The notes below the pieces were generated by a model. It was not told where the DNA came from and did no database searches. It saw only the letters and a program-made list of their open reading frames with translations. DNA of 64,000 nt from Ramlibacter aurantiacus (GTDB lineage: Bacteria > Pseudomonadota > Gammaproteobacteria > Burkholderiales > Burkholderiaceae_C). The DNA is taken from assembly GCF_016722895.1 (NCBI RefSeq), contig NZ_JAEQNA010000001.1, positions 1,612,001 to 1,676,000 of the forward strand, given 5' to 3'. A program made the position numbers and the translations under genes. Positions 57,234-64,000 of the stretch are shown here, in pieces (positions within the stretch are counted from its first letter, which is position 1; every line of letters begins with the position of its first letter).

Positions 57234-58427
57234 TCAGACCGCCTTGGCCTCGCGCAGCGCCGCGATTTCGCCGGGGCCGTGACCCAGCTCGGCCAGGATG
57301 GCATCCGTGTGCTGCCCCAAAGCCGGAATGGGGTCCATGCGCGGGCCCTCCTCCTGCCAACTTCCGGGCGGCAGCAGAGCGGGCAAGACGCCCTGGGGCG
57401 AGCCGACCTCGGTCCAGCGATGGCGGGCCTTCAGTTGCGGGTGCGCCCACACGTCGGCCATGGTGTTGACCTGCGCGTTGGCAATTTGCGCGGCCTCCAG
57501 CCGCTCGACCACCTGCGCGCCGGTGAGCGGGCTGAAGGCCTCGACGATGATCTGGCGCAGCGCGTCGCGCTCGGCCACGCGCCTGAAGTTGGCGGTGAAG
57601 CGCGGGTCCTGCGCCAGCTCCGGCCGCTGCAGCACCTTGTCGCAAAAGCTCACCCACTCGCGCTCGTTCTGCAGGCCCAGCATCACGCGGGTGCCATCGC
57701 CCGCGGGGAAGGAACCATAGGGGTAGATGGTGGCGTGGCTGGCGCCGGTGCGAGGCGGCGGCGGCGCGCCCTCGAAGGCGTAGTACAGCGGAAAGCTGGT
57801 CCACTCCACCAGCGCCTCCAGCATGGAGATGTCGATGCGCCGGCCCTGCCCCGTGCGCCCGCGCTGCAGCAGCGCCGCCAGGATGTTGCTGTAGGCGTAC
57901 ATGCCCGCGGCGATGTCGGCGATCGACGGGCCGGCCTTGACCGGCTCCTCGGGGGTGCCGGTCACCGAGACGAAGCCCGATTCGCTCTGGATCAGCAGGT
58001 CGTAGGCCTTCTTGTCGCGATACGGGCCGGGGCTTCCAGGGTCGTCGCCGTAGCCGGAGATGTCGCAGACGATCAGGCCGGGCTTGAGGGGCGCGAGCCG
58101 CTCGTAGCCCAGGCCCAGGCGTGACGCCGCGCCGGGCGCCAGGTTCTGCACCAGCACGTCCGCCTTCTCCAGCACCAGCCGCTCCAGGATGCGCGCGGCC
58201 TGCGGGTGCTTCACGTCCAGCGTGAGGCTTTCCTTGGAGCGGTTGGTCCAGACGAAGTGCGACGACAGGCCGTGCACGCGCTCGTCGTAGCCTCGCGCGA
58301 AGTCGCCGGACCCCGGCCGCTCGATCTTGATGACGCGCGCGCCCAGGTCCGCCAGCTGGCGCGTGGCGAAGGGCGCCGCGATGGCATGTTCCAGGGTGAC
58401 GACGGTCAGGCCTTGCAGGGGCTGCAT
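57234..58427 (-). CDS. CoA-transferase, CaiB/BaiF family
   Basis: 397 residues; moves CoA between carboxylic acids, keeping the family fold: LADLGARVIKIERPGSGDFAR, the catalytic Asp in KKAYDLLIQSESGF, and QGVLPALLPPG. Start ATG 58427 with GGAGA about 8 nt upstream. In this operon it would activate itaconate (or mesaconate) to its CoA ester; the direction and donor are not known. Confidence 0.85.
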   Translation of the reverse strand: MQPLQGLTVVTLEHAIAAPFATRQLADLGARVIKIERPGSGDFARGYDERVHGLSSHFVWTNRSKESLTLDVKHPQAARILERLVLEKADVLVQNLAPGAASRLGLGYERLAPLKPGLIVCDISGYGDDPGSPGPYRDKKAYDLLIQSESGFVSVTGTPEEPVKAGPSIADIAAGMYAYSNILAALLQRGRTGQGRRIDISMLEALVEWTSFPLYYAFEGAPPPPRTGASHATIYPYGSFPAGDGTRVMLGLQNEREWVSFCDKVLQRPELAQDPRFTANFRRVAERDALRQIIVEAFSPLTGAQVVERLEAAQIANAQVNTMADVWAHPQLKARHRWTEVGSPQGVLPALLPPGSWQEEGPRMDPIPALGQHTDAILAELGHGPGEIAALREAKAV

Positions 58428-58455
58428 GGGGAGTTCTCCGATGGGTGTGCCGGCT

Positions 58456-59316
58456 TCAACGCAGGACGGCGGTGGCATCCATGGCCAGCCAGCCCTCGTG
58501 GTCCGAGGCGAACAGGCGCACGCTCCTGCCGTCGGCGGCCGGCTGCCCGTTCACGTGGAAGGCGTGCAGGTCGAAGACCGGCCGCACGGCCTTGAAGCGG
58601 AAGCTGGCCACCTCGGCCTCGGGCATCTCGCGGCGCAGCAGGTCCATGAGCAACGTGGCGATCAGTGGCCCGTGCACGATGAGGCCGGGATAGCCTTCCA
58701 CCTCGGTCACGTAGCGGCGGTCGTAGTGGATGCGGTGGCCGTTGAAGGTGAGCGCCGAGTAGCGGAACAGCAGCACGTCGTCGGCCTCCACCCGGCGGCG
58801 CCAGGGCGCGTCGGCCGGGGCGGCCTGGGGCGGCGGCGGCACGTCGTCGGGCGCCTGGGCCTCGCGGTACACGATGTCGTGGAATTCGACGAGCGCCGGC
58901 TCGGCGGCGTCGTTGCAGCGCAGCTCGTGCCGCACCTTCACGAACACCAGCTGGCCCGTGCGGCCGCTCTTGACCGTCACGTCGTCGATGGTCGAGGTGC
59001 GCACCACGCGGTCGCCGATCCGGATGGGTGCGCGGAACTCGAACTGGCCACCGGCCCACATGCGCCGCGGCAACGGTACCGGCGGCAGGAAGCCGCCCCG
59101 CTTCGCATGCCCGTCGGCGCCGATCTCCGACTGGCGGTGCATGGGCAGGAAGTACAGCCAGTGCCACAGCGGCGGCAGCACCGCGCCGGGCTCGTCACCG
59201 CCCGCGGGCCGATCGAGCGTGGCGGTGAGGGCGCGCACGGGCGTGGGGTAGATGGCGTCGCGCACGGTCTCGGTCCGGCCGATCCAGTCGCGCAGGTGGT
59301 CGAGTTCTTGGGTCAT
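58456..59316 (-). CDS. Double-hotdog hydratase (FAS1/HTD2-like, mesaconyl-CoA hydratase-like)
   Basis: 286 residues. The N-terminal hotdog is divergent (LWHWLYFLPMHRQSEIGADGH); the C-terminal one is MaoC-like with the hydratase motif near LTFNGHRIHYDRRYVT. This layout is that of mesaconyl-C4-CoA hydratases and itaconyl-CoA hydratases. ATG 59316, 8 nt after the upstream stop. Substrate is inferred from the operon. Confidence 0.78.
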   Translation of the reverse strand: MTQELDHLRDWIGRTETVRDAIYPTPVRALTATLDRPAGGDEPGAVLPPLWHWLYFLPMHRQSEIGADGHAKRGGFLPPVPLPRRMWAGGQFEFRAPIRIGDRVVRTSTIDDVTVKSGRTGQLVFVKVRHELRCNDAAEPALVEFHDIVYREAQAPDDVPPPPQAAPADAPWRRRVEADDVLLFRYSALTFNGHRIHYDRRYVTEVEGYPGLIVHGPLIATLLMDLLRREMPEAEVASFRFKAVRPVFDLHAFHVNGQPAADGRSVRLFASDHEGWLAMDATAVLR

Positions 59317-59324
59317 GGAATTCC

Positions 59325-61358
59325 TCAGTTGCTCTCTTCCAGGGCCAGGACACGCGGTTCGGGGTGGGTGAGCCGGCCCTGGGCCACCACACCTTGCCAC
59401 CGTGGCAGCTCGGCGGCGACGCGTGCGGCCAGCGCGGCCGGCGGCCCGGCCTCCACCCGCGCCCCCTGGCGCTGCATGCGCGCGACCACCTCGGGGTCCT
59501 GGAGCACGCGGTTGAGCAGGGCGTTGAGCCGTTCGACCACCGGCTCGGGGGTGCCGGCGGGCGCGAAGAGGCCATACCACTGCGTCACCTCCACGCCTTG
59601 CACACCGGCTTCGGCCAGGGTGGGCACATCGGGAAGCGCCGCCAGCCTCTGCGCACCGGCCACCGCCAGGGGGCGCAGCGTCCCGGCGCCGATGAAGGGC
59701 GAGGCCGTGAACAGGCTGGGGAACATCAGCTGCGTGCGGCCGTCGATGGTGTCGAGCACTGCCGGCGCCGCCCCCTGCGAGGTGCGGGACGCCATGCGCG
59801 TGCCCGTGCTGAGCTGGAACAGCTCGGCGGCGAAATGCGGCGGCGTGCCATCGCCGGCCGAGGCGTAGCGCAGGCTGCCGGGTGACTGCCGCAGTCGTTG
59901 CACCAGGGCGTGCACGTCGGCGATGCCGGCTTCCACGTTGGCCACCAGCAGCGTGGGCGAAGAGCCGATGAGGCCGATGGGGACGAAGTCCGCGATGGGG
60001 TCGTAGGCGAGCTTCTGCAGGGCGGGGTTCATCGCATGCGTGCCGACGTACCCGAGCAGCAGCGTGTGGCCATCGGGCGCCGCCTTGGCAACGAACTCGC
60101 TGGCGACCGCGCCGTTGGCGCCGGCGCGGTTGTCGACCAGCACCTCCTGCCCCAGCAGCGGCGCCAGCCTGGCGGCGATGAGGCGAGCCATGGTGTCGTT
60201 GCCGCCGCCGGCCCGGGTGGGCACGATCAGCGTGACGGGCTTCGGCGCTTCGGCGGGCTCGCTCCTGCACGTCTCGTCGGGCCGCGAGAACACGTACTCG
60301 GGCAGGTGCATCTCGCCTTGCATGATCTTGCGCGCGGTGCGCACCAAGGCCGCCGAAGTGACCTGTGCCTGGTCGCCGCGCCCTTCCAGCTCCACCTCGA
60401 CATCGATCCGTCCCGCCGGATGCAGCAAGGTCAACGGATAGCGCCCAGGCAGCCGATGGCCGCCGCTGGCCACCGTGCCGGGCAGCGCGAAGGCACTGAG
60501 CACGCCGATGGCGCCGGTCACGGCGTGCGACGCGTGGCAGCGGCGCGGCGTGAAGTAGCGCGAGGTGATGCTGTCCGGCGTGTCGCCCGCGCTGACCAGC
60601 ACGGGCTTGGGGACGACGCTGTTCGCCACATCGCCCAGCCCCATCAGCGCGCCGGCTTTCAGCCGCAAGGCTTCCAGGCGCTGCAGCAGTGCGGGTTCGG
60701 CGTCGAGCGCCTCGGGCTTCTCGCGGCCGGTCACGCCCAGGTCGGCCGCGCGCACGATCATCAAGGGCATGGCCGCGTCGATGCAGGTCACCTCGACCCC
60801 GTCGATGGTGTCGATGCGGCGGCCGGTGGGGAAGACCTGGCCGGTGACGGCTCCCCAGGCGTCCAGGAAGTTGAGCAGGATGGGCGCGGCCGTGCCGGCC
60901 ACGCCGTCGATGCGGGCCTCGCCGTCGTAGGTCACCCGCCCGCCGGGAGTGCGCACGGTGACGTCGATGCGCGAGCCGGTGTTGACGTTGTGGACCCGCA
61001 CGCGGGTCGTGCCGTCCTGCGCCGGGATCAGCCCCTGCTCGATGGCGAAGGGCGCCACGCCGGAGAGCATGTTGCCGCAGTTGGGCCGGGTGTCCACCGA
61101 GCGATGCCCCACGCCCACCTGCGCGAACAGGTAGTCGAGGTCGCAACCGGGCCGGCTGGAGCGCGAGACGATGGCGACCTTGCTGTTCAGGGTGCTGCCG
61201 CCCCCCACGCCGTCGAGCTGCAGCGGATCGGATGCGCCGATCGCCCCTATCAGCGCCTGGTCGCGCGCCTCTTCATCCTGCGGCAGCCACTCCTTCAGGA
61301 AGAACGGCCCGCGCGAGGTGCCCGCGCGCATCAACACACATGGAAGGACTCGGTTCAT
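59325..61358 (-). CDS. PrpF-family isomerase fused to a Bug (TctC) binding domain
   Basis: 677 residues. Residues 1 to about 360 are a complete PrpF: K60 in GGGSTLNSKVAIV and C94 in DTRPNCGNM are the catalytic Lys and Cys. From residue 373 a full Bug solute-binding domain follows (KPVTLIVPTRAGGGND to the end) without a signal peptide, so it would remain in the cytoplasm. The join is near base 60242-60300 and in frame; no stop or new start was seen. It is closely similar to the secreted Bug of the same operon. PrpF proteins isomerise aconitate or methylaconitate. Either a real fusion or a recent deletion product. Confidence 0.85.
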   Translation of the reverse strand: MNRVLPCVLMRAGTSRGPFFLKEWLPQDEEARDQALIGAIGASDPLQLDGVGGGSTLNSKVAIVSRSSRPGCDLDYLFAQVGVGHRSVDTRPNCGNMLSGVAPFAIEQGLIPAQDGTTRVRVHNVNTGSRIDVTVRTPGGRVTYDGEARIDGVAGTAAPILLNFLDAWGAVTGQVFPTGRRIDTIDGVEVTCIDAAMPLMIVRAADLGVTGREKPEALDAEPALLQRLEALRLKAGALMGLGDVANSVVPKPVLVSAGDTPDSITSRYFTPRRCHASHAVTGAIGVLSAFALPGTVASGGHRLPGRYPLTLLHPAGRIDVEVELEGRGDQAQVTSAALVRTARKIMQGEMHLPEYVFSRPDETCRSEPAEAPKPVTLIVPTRAGGGNDTMARLIAARLAPLLGQEVLVDNRAGANGAVASEFVAKAAPDGHTLLLGYVGTHAMNPALQKLAYDPIADFVPIGLIGSSPTLLVANVEAGIADVHALVQRLRQSPGSLRYASAGDGTPPHFAAELFQLSTGTRMASRTSQGAAPAVLDTIDGRTQLMFPSLFTASPFIGAGTLRPLAVAGAQRLAALPDVPTLAEAGVQGVEVTQWYGLFAPAGTPEPVVERLNALLNRVLQDPEVVARMQRQGARVEAGPPAALAARVAAELPRWQGVVAQGRLTHPEPRVLALEESN

Positions 61359-61431
61359 CTCAGTTCTCGAAAATGCTGCGCATCACCTGCGACGCATGAA
61401 AGCAGACCCTGCGGTCGGGGGCCACCGCGGA

Positions 61432-61495
61432 ACCGGCTTGGCCGGGCCGCTGGTGGCGCCCCTTGAGGGGAGGCGCCGAAGGCGCGTCGGGGCGG
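61432..61495. repeat. GC-rich intergenic repeat, copy 2
   Basis: Matches the block at 16335-16400 in order (GGCTTGGCCGGGCCGCTGG, GGCGCCCC, GGGGAGGCGCCGAAGGCGC). It lies directly after the stop of the Bug gene. Confidence 0.6.
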
Positions 61496-61499
61496 ACTC

Positions 61500-62471
61500 C
61501 TAGTCGGCGGACAGCTTGGCGGCCTGAACCACCTTCTTCCACTTGACCTGCTCCTCCTGCACGTAGGTGCGCAGCTGGTCCGGGCTCATCTTGGTGACCT
61601 CCAGGCCGTGCTCTTCCAGCCGCTTGATCACGGCCGGATCGCTCAGCACCTCGTTGAGGGTCTTGTTCAGCTGGTCCACCGTGGCCTTGGGCGTCTTGGC
61701 CGGCGCGAAGAGCGCGTACCACTGCGACACGTCCACGTTGTCGACGCCCTGCTCCTTCAGCGTCGGCACGTCCGGCAGGAGGGCCGAGCGCTTGCTGCCC
61801 GCCACGCCGATGGCCTTGAGCTTGCCGCTCTTCACGTAGGGAACGGACGTGAACAGGCTGGGGAACATCACCTGCGTCTGGCCACCCAGCGTGTCGTTGA
61901 GCGCCGGGGCCGACCCCTTGTACGGGACGTGCAGCATGGGCGCGCCGGTGGACAACTTGAACATCTCCGCGGCGAAATGCGGCGCGGTGCCGTTGCCGGC
62001 GGAGGCATAGCTCACCTTGTCGGGGGTGGACTTGGCGAGGGCCACGACCTCGGCCGCGTTCTTGGCCTTCACGCCCGGGTTCACCACCATCAGCGTGGCG
62101 GACGATCCGATCATGCCCACCGGCTCGAAGTCCTTCACCGGGTCATAGCGCAGCTTCTGCAGCGAGGGGTTCATCGCATGCGTGGCGATGTAGCCCAGCA
62201 TGAGCGTGTAGCCGTCGGCCGGCGCGCGCATCACGAACTCGCTGGCGATGGAGCCGTTGGCGCCGGCCTTGTTGTCCACCACGATGGACTGCTTGAGCTT
62301 GGCGGACATGGCCTGGCCGATGACGCGGGCCATCGCGTCGTTGCCGCCACCGGCCGCGGTGGGCACGACGATGGTGATCGTCTTCTCGGGAAAGGCTGCT
62401 GCGGCAGGGCCGGCGGCCAGCACGGCGGCGGCGGCGAGGGCGTTCAGCGCCAGGAATCTTCCAATCTGCAT
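61500..62471 (-). CDS. Bug-family (TctC) periplasmic solute-binding protein
   Basis: 323 residues. Signal peptide about 1-26 (RFLALNALAAAAVLAAGPAAA), then the Bug fold: ITIVVPTAAGGGND, VDNKAGANGSIASEF and QVMFPSLFTSVPYVKSGKLK. It binds a carboxylate, perhaps aconitate or itaconate, for import or sensing. No TctA/TctB membrane genes are adjacent. ATG 62471 has GGAG upstream. First gene of the operon after the divergent LysR gene. Confidence 0.9.
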   Translation of the reverse strand: MQIGRFLALNALAAAAVLAAGPAAAAFPEKTITIVVPTAAGGGNDAMARVIGQAMSAKLKQSIVVDNKAGANGSIASEFVMRAPADGYTLMLGYIATHAMNPSLQKLRYDPVKDFEPVGMIGSSATLMVVNPGVKAKNAAEVVALAKSTPDKVSYASAGNGTAPHFAAEMFKLSTGAPMLHVPYKGSAPALNDTLGGQTQVMFPSLFTSVPYVKSGKLKAIGVAGSKRSALLPDVPTLKEQGVDNVDVSQWYALFAPAKTPKATVDQLNKTLNEVLSDPAVIKRLEEHGLEVTKMSPDQLRTYVQEEQVKWKKVVQAAKLSAD

Positions 62472-62571
62472 GAGTGTCTCCAAACGGGGTGGGCGGAATT
62501 CGCGAGGGCCGTGACCGGCTGGGAACGAATGGTCGGTTCTTCCCCGGTCGCTGTGAATTGCTCATTTCCGA

Positions 62572-62584
62572 TGCATTGATGCAA
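62572..62584. promoter_or_regulatory. Candidate LysR operator
   Basis: TGCAT-TG-ATGCA inverted repeat with a T-N11-A spacing, in the space between the divergent LysR and Bug starts. Confidence 0.5.
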
Positions 62585-62614
62585 ACTGTCGATCACTCAA
62601 TGGCTGGACGGCAG

Positions 62615-63556
62615 ATGGCCCTGAACTTCAATCTCAACGACCTGCAGGCTTTCCGGGCGGTCGCCGAACTCAGCAGCTTCCGCAAGGCGGCGGCCGCCCT
62701 GCATGTGTCGCAACCCGCCTTCAGCCGGCGCATCGAGAAGCTGGAGGAAGCGCTGGGCGTGCGCCTGCTCGAGCGAACCACCCGCCAGGTGAGCCTCACC
62801 TCCGTGGGCCGCGAATTCGACCGCAAGGTGCAGCAGCTGCTGGACGACCTGGACCAGACCTTGCTGGGCATACGGGGCGTGGCCGCCACGCGAATGGGGG
62901 AAGTCACCGTGGCCTGCGTGCCGTCGGCGGCCTACTACTTCATGCCCAAGGTGATCTCCCGCTACCACGAGCGCTATCCGAAGGTGCGCGTAAGGGTGCT
63001 GGACGCGAGCGCCAACGAGGTCCTGCGCGCCGTCGCCGAAGGCGACGCCGACTTCGGACTGAACTTCGTGGGCGGCCAGGAGCCGGACATCGAGTTCAGC
63101 CCCCTGATCGAGGAGCGCTTCGTCGCCGCCTGCCGCCGTGACCATGAGCTGGCGCGCAAGCGCAAGGTCTCCTGGTCGGAGCTGGCCCGATACGACTACA
63201 TCACGGTGAGCAAGTCTTCAGGCAACCGGCTGCTGCTGGACCAGGCCTTGTCCGGCCTTGCCGATCGGCCGCACAGCATCTACGAAACGCAGCATGTCAC
63301 CACCATGCTCGGCCTGGTGGAAGCCGGCCTCGGCGTGGCGGCGGTCCCCTCGATCGCCATGCCCGGTGCCGAGCATCCGCTGCTGGCGAGCGTGCCGCTG
63401 GTCGACCCGGTGGTCACCCGCAAGGTGGGCCTGATCCGCCGCAAGGGCCGAACCCTGTCCGCGACCGCCGACCAGCTCTATGCGTTCTTCAGCGAACTGA
63501 AGATGGCCAGGCGAAAAGGCGCGGTGGCAACACGCCGCTCGCGCGGATCGTCCTAG
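62615..63556 (+). CDS. LysR-type transcriptional regulator
   Basis: 313 residues. N-terminal winged helix-turn-helix: LNDLQAFRAVAELSSFRKAA and LHVSQPAFSRRIEKLEEALG; the rest is the periplasmic-binding-like effector domain. Divergent from the Bug/PrpF operon, so it probably controls it in response to the substrate. Start ATG 62615 chosen for a normal N-terminus; ATG 62600 is also in frame. Confidence 0.88.
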   Translation: MALNFNLNDLQAFRAVAELSSFRKAAAALHVSQPAFSRRIEKLEEALGVRLLERTTRQVSLTSVGREFDRKVQQLLDDLDQTLLGIRGVAATRMGEVTVACVPSAAYYFMPKVISRYHERYPKVRVRVLDASANEVLRAVAEGDADFGLNFVGGQEPDIEFSPLIEERFVAACRRDHELARKRKVSWSELARYDYITVSKSSGNRLLLDQALSGLADRPHSIYETQHVTTMLGLVEAGLGVAAVPSIAMPGAEHPLLASVPLVDPVVTRKVGLIRRKGRTLSATADQLYAFFSELKMARRKGAVATRRSRGSS

Positions 63557-63586
63557 CGCGCAGTCACCTCACCCCATCGCCTGCGC

Positions 63587-63940
63587 ATGTCCTGGATCAT
63601 CACCAAATACCTGCTGACCGCGGCCGTCGTGGTGGCCGTGTCCGAAGCGGCCAAGCGCAGTGATCGCCTCGGCGGGCTGATCGCCGCGCTGCCCCTGGTG
63701 ACGGTGCTCGCGCTCGTGTGGCTGCATGTGGAGAAGCAGCCGCAGGAGCGGCTGGCCAACCATGCCTGGTACACGTTCTGGTACGTGCTGCCCACGCTGC
63801 CCATGTTCCTGCTGTTTCCGTTCCTGCTCGGACGCATCGGCTTCTGGCCGACGCTGCTCGCGTCGGCCGTCATCACGCTGGTGTGCTTCGGCGTGCTGGC
63901 CGCCGTGCTGCGGCCGTTCGGCATCGACCTGCTTCCCTGA
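63587..63940 (+). CDS. DUF3147 family membrane protein
   Basis: 117 residues with about four membrane helices (KYLLTAAVVVAVSEAAK, LIAALPLVTVLALVWL, WYVLPTLPMFLLFPFLL, ASAVITLVCFGVLAAVL). Function unknown. ATG 63587, 30 nt after the LysR stop, so possibly on its transcript. The last 60 nt of the window hold nothing I can support. Confidence 0.8.
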   Translation: MSWIITKYLLTAAVVVAVSEAAKRSDRLGGLIAALPLVTVLALVWLHVEKQPQERLANHAWYTFWYVLPTLPMFLLFPFLLGRIGFWPTLLASAVITLVCFGVLAAVLRPFGIDLLP

Positions 63941-64000
63941 CCGAAGCCGGTGCCGGGGCAGAAACGGCGGGCTGCGACCCCTGCCCCGCCTCGAGGTCAG

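Overview
The window is GC-rich, gene-dense chromosomal DNA that most resembles a betaproteobacterium of the order Burkholderiales, probably family Comamonadaceae. The reasons are the folC-SPOR-cvpA-purF-metZ gene order, several Bug (TctC-type) solute-binding domains, an EpsA-like LuxR regulator beside an exopolysaccharide sugar transferase, and the general style of the proteins. The genus cannot be fixed from the sequence alone.

Layout. 1-2.2 kb: the end of an exopolysaccharide locus (sugar transferase and LuxR regulator, minus strand). 2.7-4.5 kb: small unknown genes around an MmcB-like nuclease. 4.7-9.4 kb: a hybrid sensor kinase, then a D-lactate dehydrogenase/lactate permease pair. 9.5-12.9 kb: two tandem, overlapping paralogues of unknown family, each with membrane segments and a C-terminal HicA-like domain. 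13.0-20.5 kb: one long minus-strand series folC, SPOR protein, cvpA, purF, metZ, gltX, then tRNA-Ala and a duplicated tRNA-Glu/tRNA-Asp pair. 20.5-27.7 kb: housekeeping genes (ArsC-like, ppnP, argG, murB, yajQ, retropepsin, MFS exporter). 27.7-35.6 kb: a minus-strand series (AMP-dependent synthetase, glycerate kinase, aldo/keto reductase, ybaK, plsY) that contains a SopB/IpgD-type phosphoinositide phosphatase, a classic type III secretion effector family. 35.7-42.6 kb: alpha/beta hydrolase, secreted metalloprotease with a Sel1-like tail, prfB with its programmed frameshift, pepN and fbp.

42.67-52.16 kb is an integrated mobile element in the 3' end of a tRNA-Thr(CGT) gene. It is bounded by exact 50-bp direct repeats and carries integrase, AlpA-like excisionase, CHC2 primase-like and DUF3987 replication genes, an HK97-type major capsid protein, and two cargo genes at the tRNA end. 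No large terminase, portal, protease or tail genes were found, so it looks like a small capsid-carrying phage satellite or a much reduced prophage. Outside attR are the displaced tRNA-Thr terminator and an IS66 remnant, followed by a sensor kinase and a DJ-1/PfpI protein.

55.0-63.6 kb is a LysR-controlled catabolic operon: Bug protein, a PrpF-Bug fusion, hotdog-type hydratase, CaiB/BaiF CoA-transferase, CitE lyase, and a fumarase/PurB-superfamily lyase. The combination suggests aconitate to trans-aconitate to itaconate, then itaconyl-CoA, citramalyl-CoA, and pyruvate plus acetyl-CoA. That assignment is inference. The operon, the PrpF-Bug fusion, the HicA-tailed paralogue pair, the SopB-like effector and the capsid-carrying element are the parts most worth following up.
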